Shown here: positions 23,922 through 34,257 of the stretch, in pieces | Layout of the letters: the number at the start of each line of letters is the position of its first letter | Numbering within the stretch: the stretch's first letter is position 1 | Assembly (NCBI GenBank): GCA_019916065.1 | Contig: CM034244.1 | Span: forward strand, 30,907,933-30,971,932 | Reading direction: 5' to 3' | DNA: 64,000 nucleotides | From: Vitellaria paradoxa | Lineage: Eukaryota > Streptophyta > Magnoliopsida > Ericales > Sapotaceae | The notes under the pieces: model-generated | Seen by the model: the letters and a program-made list of their open reading frames with translations, nothing else | What the model was told of the DNA's origin: nothing | Database searches by the model: none | Translations under genes and position numbers: made by a program

Positions 23922-24446
23922 TGGTTTTCTATACAATATTACAAAACTCTACTAATTTTTATAAAATTTAAATTTTTTGCGCATTGAATAAATTATGAGT
24001 CCATAATTTTTATAAATTTATATTAGTATTACAAAACTCTACTAATTTTTATAAAGTTTAAGGGATGATTTGATTTATTTTTCTATTTTCTGTTTTGAAC
24101 TTATTTTTTATTTTATACTTTTAAAAATAAGAAAGATACCTCAAAATTCATTTGATTATTTGTATTTTTTAAATTTGTTTCCAAAAACTGAAGAAAAATT
24201 TACACATAAAATAAAAAATGATAAAAAATCGTTTTGAAAATTTTTAACAAAAAATAAGAAAAATTTCAAAATAAGGAAAACAAAGTACTTTCTGTTTCCT
24301 CATTTTGAAATTTTTTACACATAAAACAAAAACAAAAAATACAAAATAAAATAGTAAACCAAATGCCATCTAAATTTTTTACGCACTGCACAAATTATGG
24401 ATCTATAATTTTTATAAATTTATATTAATTTATACAACTTGTACTT
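23922..24446. mobile_element. MITE, family C, interrupted by a Tourist MITE
   Basis: The left end is TAA followed by GGCCCTGTTTTGG. The internal words GCGCATTGAATAAATTATGAGTC and ACGCACTGCACAAATTATGGA match family C. The element is split at 24061 by the family D copy. The right end (ACAACTTGTAC, then TTAA) is eroded. AATTTTTATAAA(A/G)TTTAA occurs twice before the insertion, a small internal duplication. Confidence 0.6.
24062..24370. mobile_element. Tourist/PIF-Harbinger-like MITE, family D, copy 1
   Basis: It starts GGGATGATTTG and ends CAAATGCCATC and is flanked by TAA on both sides (24059-24061, 24371-24373), the TWA duplication of PIF/Harbinger elements. Removing the element plus one TAA restores the family C reading AAAGTTTAAATTTTTT. 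It is 309 bp with no coding capacity. Confidence 0.85.
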
Positions 24447-24462
24447 AATTTTGAATCTTAGA

Positions 24463-24486
24463 GACAGAGAGAGAGAGAGAGAGAGA
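24463..24486. repeat. (GA)n microsatellite
   Basis: About eleven AG/GA dinucleotides. Confidence 0.85.
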
Positions 24487-24664
24487 TAAAACAGTTGCAT
24501 TTGATACAAAATTTATTTGCACTTAAAATAAAATATTGTATATTTAGAATTTTAAAATTTCAATTTGTTCAAATAAAACTATCAATTAATTCACAATAAT
24601 TAAGTCACTTGGGAGTTCTTTTTTTCCCTTGGAAAAAAAAAAAAAAACAAACAAACAAAGAATC

Positions 24665-24748
24665 CATCAATATTCTCATTTACTTCATAAACAGTAAATA
24701 CTACCAATCAATATTCCCATTTACTTCATAAATAGCAAATACTACCAC
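24665..24748. repeat. 42-bp tandem duplication
   Basis: ATCAATATTCTCATTTAC...ACTACCA is repeated immediately with two or three changes (24665-24706 and 24707-24748). Confidence 0.85.
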
Positions 24749-25036
24749 CACATCATTTTTGTTTATAATTTTATTTTTTATGAAAACGTGATAGAATATC
24801 ATAGGTGTTTGGTTGACAAGAAAATTGAGGTAAAAAATATAATAAAAATAAAAAAAATATGACATAAAAGTAAAATATAAAAATTTTTAATTAAAGAAAA
24901 GTATAAAAATAATTAAAATTAATAAATTTAAGTGATTTTTGATAATACCAAACGGGCTGTCATTTTTCAATTAATTAGCTAATATATTGTGGCTTGGACC
25001 CTAAGTTCTGTGCACAGAATCCCTTGGCTTGGACTT

Positions 25037-25293
25037 CTGGGATCGGATAGAAGCCCGCAGTCGCTACTCGGTGTACACTGGGTGAAACCCACCCCGTGAC
25101 CTTAGCAGGCAAAAAACCACGAGAAAATAAACCAGTCTAAGTAAATCCTGCCTGACCAGCTCAGCCGAAAAGGCTATTAGATGACTCTCCACAATTAGAA
25201 GAAAGACTGCCCCAAGAAGAGTCGAACCCAGGACCTATTAGTCCCAGATCTTTTAGACCGCCATTCGAACCAACTCGATTACTCCTTTCGGGC
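25037..25293 (-). mobile_element. tRNA-derived SINE, a different family
   Basis: An 18-bp duplication, ATCCCTTGGCTTGGACTT, flanks it (25019-25036 and 25294-25311). The minus strand begins GCCCGAAAGGAGTAATCGAG and has an A-box-like TGGTTCGAATGG and a good B box, GGGTTCGACTC. Its tail does not end in poly(A). The 70-residue open frame across it is not a gene. Confidence 0.8.
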
Positions 25294-25311
25294 ATCCCTT
25301 GGCTTGGACTT

Positions 25312-25895
25312 GTCAATTGGTTTGACCAATGACACATGGATCCCTCGGAGACCAAGGGCTTTAAATCACTCACATCATCTGTCTAAATTTCTATTTAAAC
25401 GGATCACCTCATTAGTTGTAAGTTTTGATCAAGAATAATAGTGCACAATCTAATTAATATTATTTTCTTTTTAGCATACAATCTTCCCATCCCAACTAAA
25501 ATACAAATATATATGTATATATACATATATGCTCCAACTCAAGTTTTAAATTTTTTTTAAAAAAATTTTAAAATTTTAAAAAATTTTAACATTTTTCGGT
25601 TAAATTTTAATACGTGTCAATTTTATTATTTTTATGCTAATTTTTTATTTTTTTAAATTTTTTTCAAAACCTCAAACCCCCAACATCAAAGAAAAAGAAG
25701 AAAGGGAGGAAATTTAAACATAGAGTTAAATTTATTTCGTGCTCTCCTCTTTCTTGACATTTTTTTTTTCAATTGTAAAACAAATATACATAATTCCACT
25801 CCTTTAAATTAGAAACTAAGATAAACCCAAATTAAAATAACTATTAGAACTTTTAACATGGAAAGTAAGAGAGAGAGAGAGAGAGAGAGAACCCC
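25312..25895. other. 3' flank of the first NHL gene
   Basis: Downstream of the minus-strand gene. A (GA)n tract at ~25868-25891 lies just after the stop codon, so the 3' UTR starts with a CT run. TTTATT at 25731-25736 (AATAAA on the minus strand) is a possible polyadenylation signal ~160 bases past the stop. The rest is AT-rich. Confidence 0.4.
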
Positions 25896-26537
25896 TCAAA
25901 CATCAACATGGCATTTTTGCACCAACTGGTACTTGGTGGCCGGTCCAACAGGGATCCCATTATTCTTGTTTCCAAACGATATGTAAGCGGGACAGTTCAC
26001 ATTCAGGTGATAGGTCCCGGAGACGAATGTACCCACTTTAAATCTGACCCGTCCATCAACCTTGATGTTGATCAGCACCGTCCCCGCCACCAGGTCCTGG
26101 CCGAGCGCTCCCCCGAGGTACGGCGCCACCGGCACGGAATTGCCGTAGACGAAGGGGGACCAGACGTTGACGTCCTTGTGGCCTTGGTAGGAGGAGGGGA
26201 GGAGAGTGGGGAGAGTGATCTGCTGGCTCCTGTAGGAGGCGTAGACGTCGAGCTTGTCGTAGTAAATGCCGATTCGGTCGTTGGGGTTGCGGGAGGAGAG
26301 GGTGATTTGGAGGTTGGAGGTGAGGAAGTCTGGGGTTGGGGCGGCGGAGGATGAGACGTTGAAGGCGTAGACGGTGGCGTCGAGGAGGATGAAGCGGGGT
26401 TTGGTGGGGCGGAGGATGGCCCAGATTAGGAAGACGACGAATAGGACGAGGATGGCGAAGGCTAGGAACCCCGCGAATAGGCCGCGGTAGAGCTTCTTCC
26501 GCTCGTCCTCGTGGTGGCCGCAGTCTTTTGCCGTCAT
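25896..26537 (-). CDS. NDR1/HIN1-like (NHL) protein, LEA_2 domain, NHL1/NHL12-like
   Basis: Encodes 213 residues from ATG 26537, uninterrupted, as usual for this mostly intronless family. A short cytosolic N-terminus (MTAKDCGHHEDERKKLY) precedes one membrane segment (about 18-43). The LEA_2 domain follows, with the NHL signature RNPNDRIGIYYD (83-94), YQGHKD near 117-122, and KVGT...GTYHLNVNC (167-182). Family knowledge: NHL proteins sit in the plasma membrane or endomembranes with the LEA_2 domain outside, and several are induced by pathogens or abiotic stress. The MTAKDCG start and overall layout are closest to what I recall of Arabidopsis NHL1/NHL12. No catalytic activity is expected. The antisense and +1-frame open frames here are shadows. 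It looks intact and is much more GC-rich than its surroundings. Confidence 0.95.
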   Translation of the reverse strand: MTAKDCGHHEDERKKLYRGLFAGFLAFAILVLFVVFLIWAILRPTKPRFILLDATVYAFNVSSSAAPTPDFLTSNLQITLSSRNPNDRIGIYYDKLDVYASYRSQQITLPTLLPSSYQGHKDVNVWSPFVYGNSVPVAPYLGGALGQDLVAGTVLINIKVDGRVRFKVGTFVSGTYHLNVNCPAYISFGNKNNGIPVGPATKYQLVQKCHVDV

Positions 26538-26544
26538 GTCGCGG

Positions 26545-26730
26545 CGGTCGGAGATGGAAGGGAGAGAGAGAGAGAGAGAGAGAGAGCGGGGTCCCAGTTA
26601 AAGAGGACGAGGAAGTGCGGGGTGCGTGTGTGAGAGAGAGGGAGAGTTTCACATGGTGGATAGTGTATATACTGTAATAGAGAGAGAGAAAACGCGGGGA
26701 GAGAGAGAGAGAGAGAGAGAGAGGGGGGAG
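26545..26730 (-). promoter_or_regulatory. Putative core promoter and GA/CT-rich leader of the first NHL gene
   Basis: On the minus strand GTATATAC (26665-26672) is a plausible TATA box ~128 bases before the ATG. A (CT)13-type tract (26562-26587) would lie in the 5' UTR, and a longer one (~26697-26723) just upstream of the TATA. CT/GA tracts near plant start sites are known binding places for BBR/BPC (GAGA-binding) proteins. That these do so is inferred from position only. Confidence 0.5.
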
Positions 26731-26784
26731 GGGTCATGACATTGGGTGGTTCTTTATTTGACGATGACTCATCGTATATTCACG

Positions 26785-26965
26785 TAACTTTGGTTTCATT
26801 TGAAATTAAACGAAATAAAATAAAATGTTACGAATTTTTACAAATATAAATTATAAAATAATAAAATTTAAATATTTCACTCACTGTACAAATTATGAGA
26901 CATTTATTTTTATAATTTTATTTTATTTTATACATTTTTATACAAAATCCAAACATATTTGTTTT
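26785..26965. mobile_element. MITE-like element, family C related
   Basis: Words shared with 47292-47460 in the same order: CACTCACTGTACAAATTATGAGA, TTTTATTTTATACATTTTTATACAA and CCAAACATATTTG at the right end. The left end (GGTTTCATTTGAAATTAAACG) is imperfect. No clear duplication. Confidence 0.5.
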
Positions 26966-27210
26966 TCTTTCTTTCGTCTACATTTAAATTGTTTAATAGC
27001 TGCACATAATAATATTATTCTTTTTTTAAATTGGCTTTCCAGACAAATATAAGGTCATTCGGAGTCACAAAAATAAAATAAAAGAAAAAAAATTGTGAGT
27101 TCATAATTCATACAGTAAGATAAAAAGTGATTAATTTTTAAAATTTTTTATTATTTTTCAAAATTTTTTGTCACTCCAAATAGAGTTATACTAAACATAA
27201 TTCTAACATT

Positions 27211-27354
27211 GAGTGTGTTTGGAGTTATATAAATTTTTAAAAATTAGTGTCTTATGATTTGTATAATGAGTAAAAAATTTAAATTTTATAATCTCGTGAT
27301 TTCTATTTATAGAAATTTATAAAAATTTATATTATTTTTTAACTCCGTGCAAGT
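27211..27354. mobile_element. MITE, family C, copy with eroded right end
   Basis: It opens GAGTGTGTTTGGAGTTATATA and closes TTTTTTAACTCCGTGC. The internal ATAATGAGTAAAAAATTTAAA and ATCTCGTGATTTCTATTTATA match the family. Directly to its left, ~27053-27186 is another short inverted-repeat stretch (GGTCATTCGGAGTCAC ... GTCACTCCAAATAGAG). Confidence 0.55.
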
Positions 27355-27439
27355 TGATTAACTTGCCCTAAAAAATAAATATATAAATTCGAGAAGCTAA
27401 CAGCAACACTGGTGGACCACAGTAAGCTGAGGGTCGGTG

Positions 27440-27797
27440 GAGGCCCATGTTGGATTTTAAAAAATAAAAATTATTTGATATAAAAAATTATAAATTTTAA
27501 TAAAAAAATTTATTTGAGAGTAAATGAGTAGATGAATGATTGTTTTGTAACATATATTTAAAGAGATATTCGAAACCATTGACAATAAAATTATTTTGTA
27601 ACGTTTTCATAACATAAAAAAACGAAACGAATTGTCATAACTTGTCTTGTTAATTTGAATTTTATTTTGTGTAAGAAACATTTGATATCAATATATAGTA
27701 TTTTATATTTTATCGTATTCTATGTAATTATTTAAAATTTATAAATTTACGTGTGATTTAAGTCTAAACCGACCCAAATTCCTAAGTCTGCCATTGA
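27440..27797 (+). pseudogene. 3' terminal fragment of a TTF-type hAT element
   Basis: In reverse complement it matches 55814-56110 of the hAT at 55.8-59.7 kb. The terminus CAATGGCAGACTTAGG corresponds to TAGTGGCAGACCTAAG there. The plus strand at ~27530-27640 still shows the very end of the transposase (a GATGAATGATTG... frame corresponding to the NDCLVTYIE-like tail). The rest of the element is missing. It shows that the family has more than one member nearby. Confidence 0.75.
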
Positions 27798-28602
27798 ACA
27801 GCAAAGGTGTTGCCATCTCGGTGATAACTTTGATTTGAGCTGTTAAATTAATATTTAATTATCTAAATCTATTTATAAATTTTTAATTTAAAAATATGTA
27901 AATGTGTTCGAAAAATTATATTTTAATAAAATGGTCAAAATTGGCGTTGTTATTGGGTTGACATCACTAAATTTCAAAAAAATAACTTTAATAAACTTTA
28001 TATGTGGTGTTCTATTTTTTAATTAGCTTTCAAGACATAACTTGTAACATTATTAAACGAAAATTTGCTAGTTTATGCAATGGATGTAACTTAACTTCGA
28101 AAAGGACATATAATTTTGAGGATTATTACTTACCAAAAAAAAAATATTGAGGATTATTTTTTGTGTATAATTTTCTTCTTCAAACCATTTAACAAATTAA
28201 TAAAAATGATATGGTCCTCCTTTTCTAGTTCACTAAAATAATATAATCCTTTTTATTTTATTTTTGTCCTCACTTCCACACTATATGTGGAGGGTTTTAT
28301 TGCAATGGTTAGCTCTTACCCTTTTGACATTCAAGCCAAATGTTTAAATATGTAAGTTTGAACTCATCATTTTGTTTGCTATATAATTTGACAATTACAA
28401 ATATAAATTTAATAATTTTCATATATTATTTGTTATTGATGTACAAAATATTTGGAGACAAAATATGAATATCTACTTATATCATATAGCATATATTAAA
28501 TACTTATTCAATAGGCTTCAAATTTTAATGATTGAACTTTTTTTTTGGGTATCAAATAAGAAATGTGGGGAATCAGGCATTTATAAGAATTGGGTATTCA
28601 TA
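27798..28602. other. AT-rich intergenic DNA
   Basis: No gene or bounded element is seen. Confidence 0.4.
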
Positions 28603-28996
28603 GGCTGTGTTTGTTTGAGGGATAAAGAGGTGAGATTGAATGAGTAATTCGTGGGTTCCATGGATTGGAGGAGTAATGAAGTGCTTGTTTGATATTCATG
28701 GGCCCCACGGATTAGATAAATAATAAAGGAAATTGTGGGATAAGTTATCCCATGGGGAGTGTGGGATAAATTATCCCCCTCTCCGGGTTGTTTCTTTTCA
28801 AAATTTAATTGTTCAAAATTATTTCTTATCACATCACACATCAAATCACATCTTTTATTCTATTTTATATTCCGCTAACCAAACATCAAAAAAATAATTT
28901 CACATAAAAAATTAATTCTATCTTTTATCCAACATATCAATGGGTCTCACGGTATTACTTATCCTCCATCATCCAAACCTTCGTACAAACGCAGCC
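28603..28996. mobile_element. MITE with GGCTG(T/C)GTTTG inverted ends
   Basis: The left end GGCTGTGTTTGTTTGAGG and the reversed right end GGCTGCGTTTGTACGAAGG form imperfect inverted repeats. ATA (left) and ATG (right) may be a decayed 3-bp duplication. Inside are GGGATAAGTTATCCC-type dyads (28738-28775). The small open frames on both strands are by-products. Confidence 0.65.
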
Positions 28997-29157
28997 ATGA
29001 GGTATATAAGAGTTCTTGTTAGGATCGGATAGAAGGGTGATTTAAATTATTAGTTAAGGTCAAATAAGATACGAGTAGTCTAGCCTGTAATCAAATAGGA
29101 GTACAAGAATGAAAAAACTCAGCCCTCTCTCAATCTGTTACCATCCCTACCCCTAGC

Positions 29158-29545
29158 CAGTTGCGGAGCCACGTAGAGATAAAGGTAAGTGACCTTCCGT
29201 AATTTTAAACGTGGAATTATTAAAATATTCTCGATATTTTAACTTTATTGAAACATTAAATTAATTCAAAATTAAAATATTTTGACCTTATTAACAAAAA
29301 TTAAAATAAATTCAAAATTTTTTTTTATATAAAAAGAGTTTACAAGAATCAAATCCAAATACTTTTTGTAGACTAAAGTGTATTTTCTTATTGTACTACT
29401 GAATATTATTTTGTATAATATTAGTAAATATAACATACAATATAATAAATTTTATAAATAATAAAACTTATTAATAATTTGTATTTATTTTTGGGTGTTT
29501 AATGCCTTTCTTATAAAAATCTTAAATCCACCCTTATATAGAATC
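29158..29545. mobile_element. Possible non-autonomous hAT-like element
   Basis: CAGTTGCGGAGCCACGTAG at the left is the typical start of TTF-type plant hATs. The right end ~29545 (CTTAAATCCACCCTT) gives a weak inverted match. The interior is AT-rich and non-coding. No duplication was found. Confidence 0.4.
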
Positions 29546-29788
29546 AAACCAAACGCACCCTTGCAGATAATCGTATGGTTTGGTATGAACCCTTGCCCTT
29601 TTGTAACTGCACCGTTAAGTTAAATTGGGCTAGGAATAAATTCAAGTAGGACTGGCATTTTCAAAATGGCAACAGGACCCCTTAATCCACCGACCGCGGA
29701 AAATTTCAAAGGGTACAATCAATTTCATTAATATCATAATTTATTATTATTATTGTTATTTAATTTTTGAGTATCTTTGTCAGTGTTA

Positions 29789-30262
29789 GAGTGTGTTTAG
29801 AATTGTACAAATTCGTAAGATTTAGGGCTTATTTAATTTATTTTTTTATTTTTTGTTTTTTTTTTGTTTTTTAATTTTTGTTTTGAACTCATTTTTTATT
29901 TTACGCTTTTGAAAATAAGGAAAAAGTTCAAAACGTATTTGGTCACTTATATTTTCAAAATTTGTTTTAGAAAACAGAAAATAGATTTACACATAAAATG
30001 AAAAATGACCAAAAATTATTTTGAGCATTTTTAATTCAAAATAAAGACAATTTGAAAATAATAAAAATAGAACATTTTTTATTTTTTTATTTTGAAAATT
30101 TTAAAATATAAAATAAAAATAAAAAATAAAAAATAAAAAAATAAATTAAATGTCACTTTAATATCACGTACTTTATATAATAAATAAAAAATTTAAATTT
30201 TATATTTTCATAATTTACATAGAAATTTAAAATTATTTATATTTTTTTAACTCTAAATAGTG
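29789..30262. mobile_element. MITE, family C, interrupted by a Tourist MITE
   Basis: It starts GAGTGTGTTTAGAATTGTAC after TTA and ends TTTTTTTAACTCTAAATAGTG. The family C interior is split by the family D copy at 29825-30157. Confidence 0.65.
29825..30157. mobile_element. Tourist/PIF-Harbinger-like MITE, family D, copy 2
   Basis: It starts GGGCTTATTTAATTTA and ends AAATTAAATGTCACT and is flanked by TTA (29822-29824 and 30158-30160). 333 bp. Excision in silico rejoins family C as GATTTAATATCACGTAC. Confidence 0.8.
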
Positions 30263-30299
30263 TAAACGTACCATATAAACGAATCGATTATTACCGCAG

Positions 30300-30600
30300 G
30301 TTGAGTGAGCGGGCATAGTAATCTTCTAATAGGACAAGGCTGATTGTTGGTATGGGAATCTGATTTCTTTTGTTTTACCAGAGCAGACAGAAGTGATATC
30401 TACTCACGGGTGTCGCTACAATCGCTGTCCCTCTGTAAGAAACTGCATCAATGGCTTCTGTCACCTCTGAATGTTTATCTTATCAACCCCAGACTCTCTC
30501 TCCCTATATGAGAGAGAGAGAGACACACACACACACACTCACAGGAAGGGAACCGTGCAATATACTTGTGTTACCGTAATTTTTTTTTTTAAAGAAAGTT
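30300..30600. other. Short intergenic stretch with GA/CA repeats
   Basis: It has a higher GC content and contains TATGAGAGAGAGAGAG followed by (AC)n near 30507-30540. No frame longer than 60 codons and no recognised gene. Confidence 0.4.
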
Positions 30601-30606
30601 ATATAA

Positions 30607-30763
30607 GGTTTGTTTGGAGTAAGAAAAAATGAGATAAATTGAGATAAATTATGGTTTAGAGAGAGTTCGTAATACGTGCAGTGAGAGAAAAAAATTGATG
30701 TGATATAAAATTAACAGAAATTTATAGAGATTTTCAGCAAATTATTGCACACCAAACAAGCCC
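30607..30763. mobile_element. Tourist-like MITE, family A, copy 1
   Basis: It starts GGTTTGTTTGGAGTAAG and ends CACACCAAACAAGCCC, with the internal GAGATAAATTGAGATAAATT and CGTGCAGTGAGAGAAAA. It matches 36755-36922 almost base for base. The flanks are TAA at left and a decayed ATA(G) at right. Confidence 0.75.
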
Positions 30764-30774
30764 ATAGGCGTTTA

Positions 30775-31170
30775 GAGCTCCGAAAATAATGAAAAATAAC
30801 ATAAAAGTGTAATTTAAATAATTTTTTTGACATTTAATACATACCCACCAAATCATATTTTAAGCAATGAATACGTCAATTTTTTAGAGAGAAAATCTGT
30901 TCGAACGATTTTTTAAAGTCTGTCTGAACAGTTTCATGTTAAATTTTTTTAAAAATTGTTGAAAAGTTTTTAAGATTTGTAAAAAAATTATTAGAATTTA
31001 TGGAAGTGTTATTGGGTTTTTAAAAAATTTGTTGGCGTTTGTAAAAATTTGTTGAGATATGTAGATACGTATAAATTTATAAATTTTCGAGGAATGCAAA
31101 ATGTGTTAAAGAGTTTTAAAAATTTTTAGACTTTTTGCCTAATTTTTATCTCACCAAACAGGTTCTGTAG
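30775..31170. mobile_element. MITE-like element with CCGTT/AACGG-type core
   Basis: It opens GTTTAGAGCTCCGAAAATAATG and closes CTCACCAAACAGG. The core carries AATCTGTTCGAACGATTTT and CTGTCTGAACAGTTTC. It shares words with 55543-59748 (ATAAATTTATAAA, TTCGAGG). The ends are approximate. Confidence 0.55.
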
Positions 31171-32100
31171 TTGAGGTTTGAAGTTGAAAAAAGTTCACCA
31201 AAAAAAAAAAAAAAAAATTAAAAATTGGTATAAAACGTAGTGAAATTTAATTCGAACGACATTGGAGATTTTTAAAATTTTTTGAAAATTTTTTAAAAAT
31301 ACAAAACTCCAAACAGAACTATATAGTTAATTAAAAAATCTAACAAATTAAAAATATATACACATATATTAATAATATAATAACAATAATAAATTATAGG
31401 TAAGGATATTGACACTCTTTAAAAAATTTTCCTAACTCTTTATAATTTTCTTGCTTTATAAAATTACAAAACTAATCTTACAATTAATGAATGACAATTA
31501 ATACAAAAATAACTTAATTACCATAATAACCCTATGTTTTCATTTATTATTATAAAACTAATGTTCTTCACTTTTTACTTTTATATAACTCCACTTTTTA
31601 CTTTTTTTTGTGACTACATCCCTCATATTTTCATGTATATTTCAACTCGTATTTATCTCTTTTTTTATTTATTTTTATCGATATATATAGTACTACATAA
31701 TTTGGATTTTTTCTCTATTAATTTTTTTATCACAGTTCCTATTTATAGTGCTTTTTTTTTGCTTGATAATTTATAAAGAATTTTTGTTAAAACGATTGAA
31801 TTGTTCTGATCGGTGCCATATTTTTTTTATTTAATGGTGGCTGATTTTGTGGATGAATGTTAGAATTTCAATTTCAATTTGATTTACCTTTATTTCAATT
31901 ATTTTCATTAATGTATAAATTGATCAATGATTATGATATCTTACTTTGTATCAATTAAAAAAGAATAATTGTTTATTTTCTACTTTGATTTTTTTGGTAA
32001 AATAAACTTAAAATATATATTTACAAAATTAATTAAAAAATATTAAAAAAAGCTTTTTCACGCAACCTCATGAAATTACAATTGATTATAGATTTTTAAT
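31171..32100. other. AT-rich intergenic DNA
   Basis: No supported gene. The 80-residue frame at 31534-31776 is Phe/Ile/Tyr-rich low complexity. Confidence 0.4.
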
Positions 32101-32103
32101 TTA

Positions 32104-32465
32104 GACCCGATTTGGCTTCACTACAAACATCTAAAAATCACTATAAATCTCTAACAACTCCTCTACCTTTAATTTTTTCGTCATCACTAATTTCAAAAAA
32201 TTCTAATATTTCATTAAAAAAATAAAAAATCTGAAAATAGGTTAACCGAATGTGTAAATTTTTTATACAATCATATTCTTCGTGTCAAAAGCTTTCAAAC
32301 GAGTACCATTATTGCTATTTTTTTGTGAATTTTTTTGAATCCGTGGGAACGAATTTGAAAAACTGTTCCCATGATTTGTTATTTAAAAAAAAATGACGCC
32401 AAAATTCACCCCAAATCACATTTTTATCTCAATTTATCTTATTTTTTCTTACCCCAAACGAGGCC
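32104..32465. mobile_element. Tourist/PIF-Harbinger-like MITE, family B, copy 2 (best bounded)
   Basis: It starts GACCCGATTTGGC and ends CCCCAAACGAGGCC, with TTA on both sides (32101-32103 and 32466-32468). 362 bp. The central dyad ATCCGTGGGAACGAATTTG ... CTGTTCCCATGATT could fold. The last ~50 bases (TTATCTTATTTTTTCTTACC) are the complement of the start of family A, so families A and B share a terminus. Confidence 0.85.
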
Positions 32466-32469
32466 TTAA

Positions 32470-33231
32470 TATACAAATTAATAAAAAGTGGAGGATATTA
32501 TAAAAAAAAATGAAAAGTATAGAGAATATTAATTTTGTAATAATAAATAAAAAGGGAAGGTAATTAAAATGTTTGATCTAGTTTGTATTAATTAACATTT
32601 ATTACAAGCCTAGTTTTGTAATTTCGTTGGAGCAAACAAGTGATAAAGAGTGGGGGAAGTTTTTAGAGGAATGCCAACATCTCCACCCCAAATTATTTTA
32701 TAAAAATTAAGTTAATACTACTAAAATTTACAATTAGCATAATAGTGTGTCAATAGTCTATACCTATATTCATTAATATAAATTTCTAAAATAACGTCTA
32801 TCAAATATAAGCGACTCATATTTTTTTTTAAAATATTTACCTTCTAAAGTTCAAATGCTTTAATAAAATATAAATAAATTGCCTCCTAAAAATTAAATAG
32901 GCAAAATAAAGCATCGTAGCTATTAAAATATTCACTCTTTTTTTTTTCCTCCTCCTCTTATTTCTTGGTAGCAATGTATTGTTATTGGAGTGAGAAAAAA
33001 AAATGAAGAAACGTAAACATAAACATAAACCATAGAAAAAAAAAAAAAAAACTCATAAAACTCTTCTTAATCAAAATGATAAAAGAAAAAAAAGACAAAT
33101 AAGTTTAAAAATTAAAATAAATAATCTAAACATGAGAAGAATGAAAAACCTACAAAACTCTACTTCCTCCAATTTTTTTTTTTATTACAAGTTTCTTTCA
33201 CAAATTTAAGAATATAGGTGCACTTTACGAG
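32470..33231. other. AT-rich intergenic DNA
   Basis: Poly(A)-rich stretches near 33000-33060. No gene. Confidence 0.4.
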
Positions 33232-33696
33232 GTAATTGTCTTTTCACCTCTTCTATCTAAGGTGAAAATCTATTACACTTTTGAACTTTAAAAATTTATC
33301 TTTATATCACTTTTATTTTGGATTAAAGTGAAAATGTTAAAAAATTTGTCAAATATATCAGTTTTTACTCTAAGTAAGTTTAAAAATTACATTTATACCC
33401 TATGTACTTCTTATTACCTGCACTTACTTTCTTAATTCTATTTAAATTTTAGTGACTATTTTTGTATTTTCACTTGAAAATTTAGTACTGTTCACAATTT
33501 TACTTTAACCCAAAGCATGAGAGATACAAAAGTAGGTTTTAATGGGTATTTTTATATTTTTACTTGAAAATTTAACATCGTTTATAACTTCACTTTAACT
33601 CGCAGTATGGGTGATACAAAGATAAATTTTTAAAATTAAAGGGGTATAAGTAATTTTTACTTTAAATACAAAGAGTAAAAAGGCAATTATCCCTAT
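33232..33696. mobile_element. MITE with GG(G)ATAATTGCCTTTT-type ends
   Basis: The left end GGTAATTGTCTTTTCACCTC and the reversed right end GGGATAATTGCCTTTTTACTC are inverted repeats. Two diverged direct copies of a ~65-bp segment (TTCACTTGAAAATTTAGTAC and TTTACTTGAAAATTTAACAT) lie within. Termini of this kind are common in plant Mutator-like MITEs. No clear 9-bp duplication was seen, so the superfamily is unproven. Confidence 0.65.
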
Positions 33697-34257
33697 TTTA
33701 TTTTTTTTCTTTACTTACGTTTTTTTTGTTTGGTGGTGATTTTGTTTAGAAGAAGAAATAATTTGACAGATCAAGACACGTGAAACCATTCTTTTTTTAT
33801 ACATACAATATTGCATTACTATGGATGCTCCAATTTACTAAAACCCAAAAGCAAATATTTGTAAGAGGCGAAAGAAATGACGCATGCGATTTTTACTCGC
33901 AAGAAAATCGTGACATGACATCATGTTATGTATTAATATTACATTATTTTTTATGAGTGTGTATTGTTTATATATTTAATTATAATTAAAAAAGATATTT
34001 AAACTATAATAAGAGCAGGTTCGAATGAGAATCACCAAACTCTTACACCATCTAATACTCATATTGAATTTTATTATTATTTCTCATATTTGTTTTTTGA
34101 TTTTATTATTTAAATACAAAACGTTTCATATTAGGATTGGGAAAGCATAAAATAAATACAACTGATATTATAATAAAGGATATTGGTGATTTTTAGTTAG
34201 TAGTTAAGATAATTGTATTCAATAATTAAAAAAGAAAGAGAAATTTACAATGGAGAG

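Noticed and set aside
25908..26652. Long open frames antisense to, and in another frame of, the first NHL gene
   Set aside because: Their composition (Arg/Pro/His-rich or Gly/Val/Asp-rich) follows from the GC-rich NHL codons; the NHL frame has all the family motifs.
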